A stretch of 51,995 bases of DNA from Oscillatoriales cyanobacterium (GCA_004293365.1 RDYN01000062.1:1-51995), one strand, 5' to 3'; numbered from the stretch's first letter, positions 43,187 to 51,889 are shown. The notes: generated by a model not told the origin, from the letters alone. A program made the numbers and translations.

Positions 43187-44110
43187 ATGAGCATCATCGT
43201 ATTTGGCAGTATCAACATTGACCTCGCAGCAAAAACTCCCAGATTGCCGCAACCGGGGGAAACTATCATCGGTAGCAATTTTTTCACGGCAGGCGGCGGC
43301 AAAGGAGCAAATCAAGCCGTAGCAGCGGCGCGTCTCGGAACTTCGACTCACCTGATCGGGCGTGTGGGCAACGATAATTTTGCTGAAGAATTATTGACAA
43401 GTTTACAATCCTATGGTTTGAGTACAGAAAATATTTTAATAGATAAAAGCACTCATTCAGGTGTGGCAATTATTGCTGTAGACGAGACAGGTCAAAATAA
43501 TATTATTGTGATTCCGGGCGCGAATAACAATGTTGGTGATGCAGATATCGAAGGTCTCAAAAAAGTGTTGCCGTCAGCTACATCTTTGCTGTTACAGTTA
43601 GAAATTCCCCTGGAAGTTGTCCTAAAAGCGGCCAAAGTCGCCCGTGAATTGGGGGTGCGAGTGATTCTCGATCCAGCCCCGGCTGTGGCGGATTTGCCGA
43701 TCGCACTTTACCCCCTAATTGACATTATCACGCCGAATGAAGTGGAAGCGGGCCAGTTAGCCGGTTTTCGGGTGAATGATACTGAAACGGCGATGATGGC
43801 TGCCAAACAGTTGCAGGAGCGCGGTGTCAAGAATGTTATTGTCAAATTGGGCGATCGCGGGGCTGTTGCTGTCACTGCGGATGAGAGCTTTTTTGTGCCG
43901 GCTTTTGCTGTGGAGGCGATCGACACTGTGGCTGCTGGCGATGCTTTTAACGGGGGGTTGGCTGCGGCCTTAGATGGCGGGCGATCGCTGTCAGAGGCGG
44001 TGGTGTGGGGCTGTGCAGCGGGTGCTCTGTGTGCAACTAAGGTGGGTGCTCAGGTTGCTATGCCCGATCGCACAACTTTTGATAATTTTTTGCAGCATAA
44101 TTTAGTTTGA
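43187..44110 (+). CDS. rbsK: Ribokinase
   Basis: 307 residues, PfkB family. It phosphorylates ribose at O5. Visible: the N-terminal strand VFGSINIDLAAKTPRLPQPG, substrate-binding GGGKGANQAVAAARLG, GRVGNDNFAEELLTSL, VILDPAPA, ITPNEVEAGQLAG, and the catalytic DTVAAGDAFNGGLAAALDGG with the base Asp and anion-hole Gly-Ala. The Asn residues of the ribose pocket (DLAAKTPR, GANQA) suit ribokinase rather than fructokinase. No ribose transporter adjoins. A 36-bp repeat array follows. Confidence 0.93.
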   Translation: MSIIVFGSINIDLAAKTPRLPQPGETIIGSNFFTAGGGKGANQAVAAARLGTSTHLIGRVGNDNFAEELLTSLQSYGLSTENILIDKSTHSGVAIIAVDETGQNNIIVIPGANNNVGDADIEGLKKVLPSATSLLLQLEIPLEVVLKAAKVARELGVRVILDPAPAVADLPIALYPLIDIITPNEVEAGQLAGFRVNDTETAMMAAKQLQERGVKNVIVKLGDRGAVAVTADESFFVPAFAVEAIDTVAAGDAFNGGLAAALDGGRSLSEAVVWGCAAGALCATKVGAQVAMPDRTTFDNFLQHNLV

Positions 44111-44125
44111 ATTTTTCAAGTGCGA

Positions 44126-44420
44126 ATTGCACACCCTATTTTAGTAATTTGTAAGGTGTGCAATGCGCACACTACTTTAACTTGTAGTAAGGTGCGCAAT
44201 GCGCACACTACTTTAACTTGTAGTAAGGTGCGCATTGCGCACCCTACTTTAACTTGTAAAGCGCGCATTAGTTTAGGTGCGCAATGCGCACACTACTTTA
44301 ACTTGTAGTAAGGTGCGCATTGCGCACCCTACTTTAACTTGTAGTAAGGTGCGCATTGCGCACCCTACTTTAACTTGTAAAGCGCGCATTAGTTTAATTT
44401 GTAATTTTTCAGGTGTGCAT
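44126..44420. repeat. Tandem array of 36-bp units with a GGTGCGCA palindrome
   Basis: Units start near 44153, 44189, 44225, 44310 and 44346 (AAGGTGCGCATTGCGCACCC, then CTACTTTAACTTGTAGT). They are broken twice by AAGCGCGCATTAGTTT. The palindrome is the same as in the 45-bp array at 13203-13615, but the spacer differs. It lies between the convergent rbsK and rca genes. Confidence 0.95.
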
Positions 44421-44442
44421 TGCCCACCCTACTTGTCTACTT

Positions 44443-45714
44443 TCATGGCCGCTGAATAATTGTTTCAACTACCCGGCGCTTAACTTTTGGATCGATACCA
44501 ATCAGCCGCACGTATTCGCCGCCGTGTTCGGCTAAGCAAGTTTCTAAAGATGCAACCACATCTTTTTCCTGTGCAGTTTTAATTGTCGCACAACTTTGCC
44601 AAGAACCCGTTTTAAATCGGCGATTGTCTGCATATTCCATGCCAATTTTGCAGCCCCTTGCTAACAACTGCTGCACTTGTTCCAATACCTCGCCACTCAG
44701 CCGTACAGCTTGACCGTTACTAACTTCAGAACTTGGCTCGACGTAAGCTTTATAATATTTCGAGGATGGGTCGTTTTGTTGGTTCTGCGTTGGCGCAGCC
44801 GCCGGGACATTGACGGTTCCGGGAACGTTGAACAGCCGCGATTGGTTGTATTCATCTACTAAGCGCATTTCCTGCACCCGCTTTTGTTGACCAACCATCA
44901 AACTGCCCATTTCTAATAAATGAGCGAGGCTGAAATTAGGGTTCGGGAAATCTGGCGGTGCTTCGAGAGTGTTTACCAAACGCTTGGAAACTCGCTCGAT
45001 TCCTATTTTGTGGATGAATTCGCGGATTTGTTCGTCGTAAATGCGCGATCGCAAAGCGCTAAAAAAGTCGATCGCCTGATCGGCAAAATTATCAACCAAA
45101 CCGACGATCTCGGTTTTTGACAAATTGTCCGACTCAAAAATTCCGCCGACAATCCCAATTTTATCATCCCGGCTCGGTTCCCAATAAAACTTTTCCATCC
45201 GCCCGTCGCGAATCAGCGGCGCGTACAGGGTAGCAAAGTCATTTCCGGTGACAATAATCGGCACTCGGTGCAGCGGCGTGCTGTCATAACTTCCCGGTAA
45301 CTGCACGTTAGTTGGATTGTCCGCAATATTCATCAGAGTGGCATTGACCATCTGAGTATTCACGGTATATTGAGTAGTAGTATCGAACCTGCCAGCTCCG
45401 GCATCCAAATCGTTAATAAAAATGGCGCACATCTCGCCCCGCACCCGAATTTGCTCCGCAGCTTCGCGGTAGCGCAAGCGAATTAAACGCGCCGGATCTC
45501 CCGCATCGGGACTTTCTAATTCTCCGCCAGATATCATCACCGGTTCAAAGCCCATCCGCCGAAAAACCAGTTCGCATTGAAATGTTTTGCCTTCTCCTTT
45601 GCGGCCGTGAATTCCCAAAATTAGCGGAACTCTTACGCCCGGTAAATTTAAAAAATTCTTGGTGACGTGCACCGCAACTTTATCGAGAAAGTTAGGAGAA
45701 ATGTAATAACTCAT
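44443..45714 (-). CDS. rca: Rubisco activase with SSU-like C-terminal domain
   Basis: 423 residues. The AAA+ module has Walker A GIHGRKGEGKT (34-44), CAIFINDLDAGAGR (Walker B), and IIVTGNDFATLYAPLIRDGR with the arginine finger region; EKFYWEPSRDDKIGIV follows. After a linker with Pro/Ala/Gln (about 295-325), a roughly 85-residue RbcS-like (SSUL) domain ends the protein: LEQVQQLLARGCKIGMEYAD, RRFKTGSWQSC, EYVRLIGIDPKVKRRVVETI. Cyanobacterial activases of this form remove sugar phosphates from Rubisco, and the SSUL domain helps recruit the activase into carboxysomes. It is divergent from argD and not adjacent to rbcLS. Confidence 0.96.
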   Translation of the reverse strand: MSYYISPNFLDKVAVHVTKNFLNLPGVRVPLILGIHGRKGEGKTFQCELVFRRMGFEPVMISGGELESPDAGDPARLIRLRYREAAEQIRVRGEMCAIFINDLDAGAGRFDTTTQYTVNTQMVNATLMNIADNPTNVQLPGSYDSTPLHRVPIIVTGNDFATLYAPLIRDGRMEKFYWEPSRDDKIGIVGGIFESDNLSKTEIVGLVDNFADQAIDFFSALRSRIYDEQIREFIHKIGIERVSKRLVNTLEAPPDFPNPNFSLAHLLEMGSLMVGQQKRVQEMRLVDEYNQSRLFNVPGTVNVPAAAPTQNQQNDPSSKYYKAYVEPSSEVSNGQAVRLSGEVLEQVQQLLARGCKIGMEYADNRRFKTGSWQSCATIKTAQEKDVVASLETCLAEHGGEYVRLIGIDPKVKRRVVETIIQRP

Positions 45715-45833
45715 CGGTAGATTTGTGAGGGATCTATTGCTGTTACTGTTACAATTTTATGACAAAACTAACAGCATACACCGCGAAGCTGGATTTTTAC
45801 CGTACAATCGAGGTCTAGATATTATCTGTTGTT

Positions 45834-45839
45834 AAGGAG
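45834..45839 (+). promoter_or_regulatory. Ribosome-binding site deciding the argD start
   Basis: AAGGAG, 6 bases before the GTG at 45846. Confidence 0.8.
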
Positions 45840-45845
45840 CGATTC

Positions 45846-47117
45846 GTGAGTCCAGAAACTTTACTAAAAGAACCGATCGTGCAAGCCGAAGCCAGTCCCT
45901 TCAGTTCTGAGGGCTTCGACAGTTATGTAATGACTACTTACGGGCGTTTTGCGATCGCCCTGGAACGCGGCCTCGGCTGTCGCGTTTGGGATACCGAGGG
46001 CCGCGAATATCTCGATTTTGTGGCGGGTATTGCTACCTGCACTCTGGGACACGCCCACCCAGCCATGATTGCAGCGGTAACTCAGCAAATTCAGACGCTG
46101 CACCACGTTTCTAATCTTTACTACATCCCCGTACAGGGCGAGCTGGCGAAGTGGCTTGTAGACCATTCTTGCGCGGACAGAGCTTTCTTTTGCAACTCTG
46201 GCGCGGAAGCTAATGAAGCGGCGATTAAACTGGCGCGCAAGTACGCCCACGAAAAATTAAATATCTCGAATCCGACAGTCATTACTGCTGTTGCTAGTTT
46301 CCACGGGCGGACTTTGGCGACGATTACGGCGACGGGACAGCCTAAATATCAGAAGGGTTTTAGTCCGTTGGTTCCGGGATTTCACTATGTTCCTTACAAT
46401 GACATTAGCGCGATCGAACAAGCGATCGACGAACTCGACAAAGACGAACGCCAAGTCGCTGCAATTATGCTGGAAGCGCTGCAAGGTGAAGGGGGAGTTC
46501 GCCCGGGAGATGTGGCCTATTTCCAGCGGATTCGGGAAATTTGCGACGAAAAAGGCATTTTGCTGATTCTCGATGAAGTGCAAGTCGGAATGGGGCGCAG
46601 CGGTAAATACTGGGGTTACGAAAACCTCGGGATTGAACCGGATATCTTTACCTCTGCGAAGGGGTTGGGCGGCGGTATCCCGATCGGCGCTATGCTGTGC
46701 AAGTCGAACTGCGATGTATTTGAACCGGGAAGTCACGCTAGCACTTTTGGCGGCAATCCTTTTGCTTGCGCTGTAGCTTTGCGCGTGTGCCAAACTTTGG
46801 AACGGGAAAACCTTCTGGAAAACGTCCAGCAGCGCGGAGAACAGTTGAAAGCAGGGCTCCACAAGCTGGCGGCCGCATATCCGCATTTGATTGCTGAGGT
46901 GCGCGGCTGGGGCTTGATTGTCGGGTTGGAATTGCAGGCTGATATTGCACTGACATCGGCCGATATTGTTAAATCTGCGATCGCGGCTGGTGTGCTGTTG
47001 GTTCCCGCCGGGCCGAAGGTTTTGAGGTTTGTCCCGCCTCTGATTGTTTCTGCTGCTGAAGTCGATCGGGCTTTGCTTGCAGTTGAGGAAGCGTTGCGCT
47101 CTCAAGCGGTACACTAA
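45846..47117 (+). CDS. argD: Acetylornithine aminotransferase
   Basis: 423 residues from a GTG with a strong AAGGAG 6 bases upstream. It converts N-acetylglutamate semialdehyde to N-acetylornithine in arginine synthesis (class III PLP enzyme). Visible: YGRFAIALERGLGCRVWDTE, YLDFVAGIATCTLGHAHP, FFCNSGAEANEAAIKLAR, FHGRTLATITATGQPKYQ, ILDEVQVGMGRSGKYWGYE, and FTSAKGLGGGIPIGAML with the Schiff-base Lys. The length and end match cyanobacterial ArgD. It is monocistronic with its own terminator at 47208-47246. Confidence 0.96.
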   Translation: MSPETLLKEPIVQAEASPFSSEGFDSYVMTTYGRFAIALERGLGCRVWDTEGREYLDFVAGIATCTLGHAHPAMIAAVTQQIQTLHHVSNLYYIPVQGELAKWLVDHSCADRAFFCNSGAEANEAAIKLARKYAHEKLNISNPTVITAVASFHGRTLATITATGQPKYQKGFSPLVPGFHYVPYNDISAIEQAIDELDKDERQVAAIMLEALQGEGGVRPGDVAYFQRIREICDEKGILLILDEVQVGMGRSGKYWGYENLGIEPDIFTSAKGLGGGIPIGAMLCKSNCDVFEPGSHASTFGGNPFACAVALRVCQTLERENLLENVQQRGEQLKAGLHKLAAAYPHLIAEVRGWGLIVGLELQADIALTSADIVKSAIAAGVLLVPAGPKVLRFVPPLIVSAAEVDRALLAVEEALRSQAVH

Positions 47118-47147
47118 AAATCTGCTGGATTGATTTTTGCGGACTGA

Positions 47148-47163
47148 GCGGACTGAAGTCCGC
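47148..47163. repeat. GCGGACTGAAGTCCGC palindrome
   Basis: Perfect 6-bp arms; same core as the palindrome at 19042-19057 and related to GAGGACTGAAGTCCTC copies elsewhere. Confidence 0.8.
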
Positions 47164-47207
47164 ACTACGAACCTTTTTTTGCGATCGCAATCGATTCGGG
47201 ATAAATG

Positions 47208-47246
47208 TAAACCCGCCCCGCTGCAAGTATGTCGGGGCGGGTTTAT
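47208..47246 (+). terminator. Terminator of argD
   Basis: AAACCCGCCCC / GGGGCGGGTTT stem (11 bp) with a 14-base loop, followed by TATATAGTTTA. It lies about 90 bases after the argD stop. Downstream, 47247-47739 contains a degenerate GGAAACC...AACCCGGTTTC segment (about 47270-47335) and no gene. Confidence 0.8.
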
Positions 47247-47739
47247 ATAGTTTAGGACTTGCGTGGAAACCTGTTTTTTTAGGCAAAGGCACTGCGTTAT
47301 GCGGATGTGTATCCTGGAAAAACCCGGTTTCTTTAATTCTTCTACCTAAGTCTTAAAGTTAATAGACTCCCGGTTGGGAATTTTTAACCGCTTTTTAATG
47401 TCGATCGACACAAAAAATATATCAGGATAAAATTGATTTTTATCATCCACTCGAATATTGTCTGTGAAACCCGCCCCGAAACACTGACGGCGCATTACAC
47501 CGGAATTTGGTCAAAGAGCAACGGGCACAATAATACTATTAGTGATAGTAGGTGCTAATCTCGCTATCTGCCTGTCTGTTGCGATTTGTGAATCCTGGTT
47601 TAACTGATTTCAGCGTTTAAGCTCTATAATCCGTCCCAGACTCGTACCTCCGGTTCGGGATCGAAATTTAAACAGTTCCTGATTTCATTGGCTGCACGGA
47701 AGCAGCAATCCTCTCGTTAATAGTTCGGCGGAATGCACG

Positions 47740-50700
47740 ATGGACGAACAGCGTCGCGAAACTGATGTTAATATGCTCCGAGCGCTGCTGGAAAATCCTG
47801 TGGACTCAGGAATAGATTTGATTTTGAGGACTGACTCAAAGTCGATCGACTTTGGGTTCGTGCAAATGCTGTACTTGGAAGAGCCGGCACTGACGCGAGA
47901 CAGCTTGCTCAAAGCTGCAAAATTCTTTCAAAGGACGATCGCACCCTTAGAATCTGCCAAGGGCAATGCTAAATTGCCCGGAACCGGCGCAGCATATCTG
48001 GCTTTTTTAGCAGAAGTATTGCAAGCAGTGGCGCGCAGCGCTGATTCGCAGCACCTGTACGCGCTGCTGAGAAACAATTTAGACAAACTCGACCAGAATT
48101 TCGCAGATCTGCTGCGCCGCTGGGCAAATTTGGTACTCCCCACCGCCCAAGAATCAGAGGTTAGGCGCATTGCAGCTCTAATCGGCAATCTGAGCAACAA
48201 AATTGGGCGGTTTCCCCTCGGTAGCAAGGCCAATAATTTGGAAATCGAAATCGCCGGTTACGAAACGGTGGCTAAGGTATTTACCCGCAAAGACTTTCCC
48301 CAAGAGTGGGCAGTCATGCAAAATAATCTGGGCAATGCTTATACCGATCGCCCCAAAGGTGATAAGGCTCAAAATATCGAACAGGCGATCGCTTGCTTTG
48401 CCAATGCCCTGCAAGTGCGAACTCGCCAACAGTACCCGGAACAATGGGCGACGCTGCAAAACAATCTGGGAAACGCCTATAGCGAACGCCTCAGGGGAGA
48501 TGGGGCCGAAAATCTCGAAATTGCGATCGCCTGCTATCAAAACGCCCTACAAGTTCGCAACCGCGAGGGTTTTGGAGGAGATTGGGCAAGCACTCAAAAC
48601 AATCTCGGCCGCGCTTACAGCCGCCGACTGCGGGGCGACAAAGCCCAAAATCTCGAACAGGCAGTCGTTTGCTACCACAATGCCTTGCAAGTCTACAACC
48701 GCAAGATGTTTCCCCGGCGCTGGGCGACGACTCAAAATAATTTGGCAAATGCTTACTGTGAGTTCCTGCGGGGGAATCGGGCAGAAAATCTCGAATACGC
48801 TGTCAACTGCTACCAGAGAGCTTTGCAAGTGCGGACTAAGGAAGCTTTTCCGCTGCAATGGGCGACGACTCAAAGGAATTTGGGCCGGGTGTTTATCGAT
48901 CGCATCAAAGGCGATCCGGTGGAAAATCTGGAAATGGCACTCACCTGTTTTCAAAATGCTTTGCAAGTCTACACTCGCATCAAATTTCCCGAAGCCTGGG
49001 GTTCGATCCAAACTTACCTCGGCAGGATCTACAGCCTGCGGGTGAAAGGGGAAAAAGCCGAAAATATCGAAATGGCGATCGCCTGCTATCAAAATGCTTT
49101 GCTCTTTTGCAACCGCCAAAAAACTCCCGAACGCTGGGCAATGCTCTGGGCCTACCTCGGACGCGCTTTCAGCCAACACGTGAAAGGCGAAAAAAACCGC
49201 AATCTCAAAAGCGCGATCGCCTGTTATCAAAATGCAGTCCAAGTCTACAGCAAGCAGGCTGCTCCCCACCGCTGGGCAATGCTGCAAATTTATCTGGGCC
49301 GAGCTTTTTCGGAACTGACGCAGACGGAAAACTCGTCTCGCATCGAAAGCGCGATCGTCTGCTATCACAGTGCCGGCCAAATCTACACTCGCGAAACCTA
49401 TCCCCACCGTTGGGCGCAAATTTTATTTTATTTGGGTGAAGCTTACCGAGTTCGAGGCGAGTTGCTGCGCGCCTGCGGGGTTTTTACTGCTGCTGTCGAT
49501 ACTGTGGAATTCTTGCGCTGCGAAGTTGGGGTTGATGCGGCCGATTTGGGCGATCGGGGGAGTAACTCAAAAGCCAAATTAGCCAGCACCTGGAGAGGAC
49601 TCTATAAATCCCTCGTACAAGTTTGCCTAGAATTGGGCCCGGGCCATCCGGAATATTACGCTAGAGCTCTCGAATACGCCGAACGCCACAAAAATCGCAA
49701 TTTGGTAGAACTGCTGGTTAAATCCCCCCTGACTCCCAAAGGCGACATTCCGGCAGCGGTACGCAGCGAGTTGGAGTCATTGCAACTGGAAATAGCCAGG
49801 GAACAGCGACAGCAACAACAGCGACAACCCGAACCCAGCACTACCTTGATTTCTGAGGGCGATACCCAAGGTTTGAACAGCGGTTCTCTGATGCCGAACT
49901 CCGATTTTATGCACTTAAATCAATTGTGGCGGCAGTTTGATGGGTTGATTGCGCGCGAGGTGCAGGCGAACGACCCTTTCTTCAGCTTAGCTCGCAAAGT
50001 TGAACCCATTACTTTCGAGCAAATTCGTCAATTGTTACCTGATGCCAATTGTGCTGCTTTGGTGTGGGCGAGTTTGGAGGATTTGCTAGTGGCTTTTGTG
50101 GTGGTGAAGAGTGCGGAATATCCCGCCGTTCACCTCTGTGCGCCGGGAAATGCTTTGGCTGCCGAAACTTGGGCCGGAGAGTACCTTAGCGCTTATTCCG
50201 AGCAAAAAGGTCGCTGGATCAATCATCTCCCGGCTCGCCTCAAACGCTTGGCCGAACTGCTGGAAATCGATCGAGTGGTGGCGCTGATTCCGGAAAATTG
50301 CGATCGGCTAATTGTGGTGCCGCACCGATTTTTGCACGCTTTGCCGCTCCATGCTTTGCCTTTGGGGGTGAGAGAGGGGTTGGAGGACACCGGGGCAATT
50401 TTCAGACCTCATTGGGGCGATCGCAGCGGTTTCGATCTGTTGGATACGCACAACGGTTCTGATTTTTCTCACAGTTCGTCCTTTGGGGAGATTTCACCTC
50501 CTGCTGCTTATTTGATCGATCGATTTGCCGGAGGAATTCGCTATGCTCCTAGCTGCCAGCTATTGCGGTTGAGACAAATCGCGCGCAGCGCAGCTATCGG
50601 CCGCTACAGACCGAATTTGCAGCACCTGTTGGCCGTTCCCACTTTCAGCAGAGATGCGCTTTACAGCAACCTGGAAATCGGCAATATTTCCCAGTGTTTT

Positions 50701-51369
50701 TCCAGTACAGAAATTTTGCGGCAGAAGCCAGCAATTAAAGAGGCTTTTTCTCGATCGATGTCTGTAAATGACGGGAATTCATCCGCGAAAATAGGGCAGG
50801 TGCAGCAGAAAAAATGCGCTCACTTTGCTTGTTTGAGCGTGCTTGATTTCGCTTTCCCGCTCAAATCAGGCGTATTTGTGAGAAATGATACTATGACTTT
50901 GGAGGAAATTTTTAATTTCGATTGTCGGCAATACTTTTTAGTTACTTTATCCGCTTGCGAAATTGCAGCAGGCTCAGTCAGCGGTACTGAAGATTTTGTC
51001 GGTTTGTCCGCGGGTTTGTTGTATGCTGGCACATCTAGTGTTGTCAGCAGTCTCTGGAAGGTGAATGATGTTTCCACGCTGCTGCTGACGAGCAAGTTTT
51101 ATGAAAATCTCGGGCGGTTTCCTCGATTGCAAGTGGGAGATGTGGCGCGATCGCTTGCGGAGGCTCAAAGGTGGCTGCGGGATTTGACAGGCGAGGAATT
51201 GGAGGTATTGCTGGCTGATTTTCAGCCTCAAATTTCGCAAACGTTCGATCGGCTTTCACAAAGTTCTCGCCTAATTGCTGAAGCATCTTTGCAGCAAATT
51301 CGCAACCGCAAACCCTGTCCTTTTGCCAATCCCTATCACTGGGCAGCTTTTACGGCTGCTGGGGTTTAG
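47740..51369 (+). CDS. TPR-CHAT protein, CHAT domain lacking the catalytic His
   Basis: 1209 residues. A helical N-terminal region (1-185) is followed by eight TPR-like repeats of 46 residues plus a partial ninth (about 186-600): WA..QNNLGNAY..R.KGD.AQN.E.AI.CY.NALQV. The last 400 residues form a CHAT (caspase-like) domain: RYAPSCQLLRLRQIA, the strand AHFAC, LTLSACEIAAG with Cys1073, and AGLLYAGTSSVVSSLWKVND. In CHAT proteases the strand reads HFACHG, and the second His with Gly is catalytic. Here positions 1032-1033 are Leu-Ser, so the dyad is broken though Cys1073 is kept. The protein may be a protease-dead regulator, or may use another His. No gRAMP/Csx gene adjoins. Heptads begin at the stop codon. 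Confidence 0.92.
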   Translation: MDEQRRETDVNMLRALLENPVDSGIDLILRTDSKSIDFGFVQMLYLEEPALTRDSLLKAAKFFQRTIAPLESAKGNAKLPGTGAAYLAFLAEVLQAVARSADSQHLYALLRNNLDKLDQNFADLLRRWANLVLPTAQESEVRRIAALIGNLSNKIGRFPLGSKANNLEIEIAGYETVAKVFTRKDFPQEWAVMQNNLGNAYTDRPKGDKAQNIEQAIACFANALQVRTRQQYPEQWATLQNNLGNAYSERLRGDGAENLEIAIACYQNALQVRNREGFGGDWASTQNNLGRAYSRRLRGDKAQNLEQAVVCYHNALQVYNRKMFPRRWATTQNNLANAYCEFLRGNRAENLEYAVNCYQRALQVRTKEAFPLQWATTQRNLGRVFIDRIKGDPVENLEMALTCFQNALQVYTRIKFPEAWGSIQTYLGRIYSLRVKGEKAENIEMAIACYQNALLFCNRQKTPERWAMLWAYLGRAFSQHVKGEKNRNLKSAIACYQNAVQVYSKQAAPHRWAMLQIYLGRAFSELTQTENSSRIESAIVCYHSAGQIYTRETYPHRWAQILFYLGEAYRVRGELLRACGVFTAAVDTVEFLRCEVGVDAADLGDRGSNSKAKLASTWRGLYKSLVQVCLELGPGHPEYYARALEYAERHKNRNLVELLVKSPLTPKGDIPAAVRSELESLQLEIAREQRQQQQRQPEPSTTLISEGDTQGLNSGSLMPNSDFMHLNQLWRQFDGLIAREVQANDPFFSLARKVEPITFEQIRQLLPDANCAALVWASLEDLLVAFVVVKSAEYPAVHLCAPGNALAAETWAGEYLSAYSEQKGRWINHLPARLKRLAELLEIDRVVALIPENCDRLIVVPHRFLHALPLHALPLGVREGLEDTGAIFRPHWGDRSGFDLLDTHNGSDFSHSSSFGEISPPAAYLIDRFAGGIRYAPSCQLLRLRQIARSAAIGRYRPNLQHLLAVPTFSRDALYSNLEIGNISQCFSSTEILRQKPAIKEAFSRSMSVNDGNSSAKIGQVQQKKCAHFACLSVLDFAFPLKSGVFVRNDTMTLEEIFNFDCRQYFLVTLSACEIAAGSVSGTEDFVGLSAGLLYAGTSSVVSSLWKVNDVSTLLLTSKFYENLGRFPRLQVGDVARSLAEAQRWLRDLTGEELEVLLADFQPQISQTFDRLSQSSRLIAEASLQQIRNRKPCPFANPYHWAAFTAAGV

Positions 51370-51593
51370 TCATTAGTCATTAGTCATTAGTCATTAGTCA
51401 TTAGTCATTAGTCATTAGTCATTAGTCATTAGTCATTAGTCATTAGTCATTAGTCCTTAGTCCTTAGTCATTAGTCATTAGTCCTTAGTCCTTAGTCCTT
51501 AGTCCTTAGTCCTTAGTCCTTAGTCCTTAGTCCTTAGTCCTTAGTCCTTAGTCCTTAGTCCTTAGTCCTTAGTCCTTTAGTCCTTAGTCATTA
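51370..51593. repeat. Long heptad array (TCATTAG)n then (TCCTTAG)n
   Basis: About 30 units of 7 bp start right at the TAG stop of the CHAT gene: first TCATTAG, then mixed, then mainly TCCTTAG, with one 8-base unit near 51574. Nothing else lies here. Confidence 0.97.
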
Positions 51594-51739
51594 GTCGTAG
51601 GGTCAGGGCAAACGCACCTTATTTTTACAATGCCTACGGGGCAAAGGTTCTAGCCATTATTTGGTTTTGTAACTAAAATCTGAAACTCCCGCTACGTAAG
51701 GCTTACATAATTTAGATGCGTTTGCCCTGGTCGTAGGGT
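51594..51739. mobile_element. MITE-like element with 13-bp terminal inverted repeats and 10-bp direct repeats
   Basis: Terminal inverted repeats CAGGGCAAACGCA (51604-51616) and TGCGTTTGCCCTG (51717-51729) bound a 126-bp element without coding capacity. Both sides are flanked by the identical 10-bp GTCGTAGGGT (51594-51603 and 51730-51739), which looks like a target-site duplication. The inner ends remain partly complementary. Confidence 0.75.
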
Positions 51740-51889
51740 GCGGATCCATTGAAAATACCTCACATCCCATCGACAATTTGATGGATCCGCAGCGGGTGCA
51801 TCTTTGGCAAATATATCCGTAGGGGCGAAGCAAGACCGCAGTCAATATGGGATGATAACTAATAACTTATATGCGGTCATGCTTCGCCC
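51739..51889. repeat. Two further palindromic repeats
   Basis: TGCGGATCCAT (51739-51749) pairs with ATGGATCCGCA (51781-51791). GGGCGAAGCAAGACCGCA (51823-51840) pairs with its complement at 51872-51889 with one mismatch. The tail to 51995 includes AGGGTGCGCAATCCGCACCT (51966-51985), the palindrome of the tandem arrays. I see no gene in 51740-51995. Confidence 0.85.

Noticed and set aside
47740-51369. Type III-E (gRAMP) CRISPR effector association of the TPR-CHAT gene
   Set aside because: No gRAMP, Cas1 or CRISPR repeat is present in the window, and the flanking genes are argD and repeats.
51657-51845. Minus-strand 62-residue open frame
   Set aside because: Runs across the MITE and a neighbouring palindrome, so it is composed of repeat sequence.
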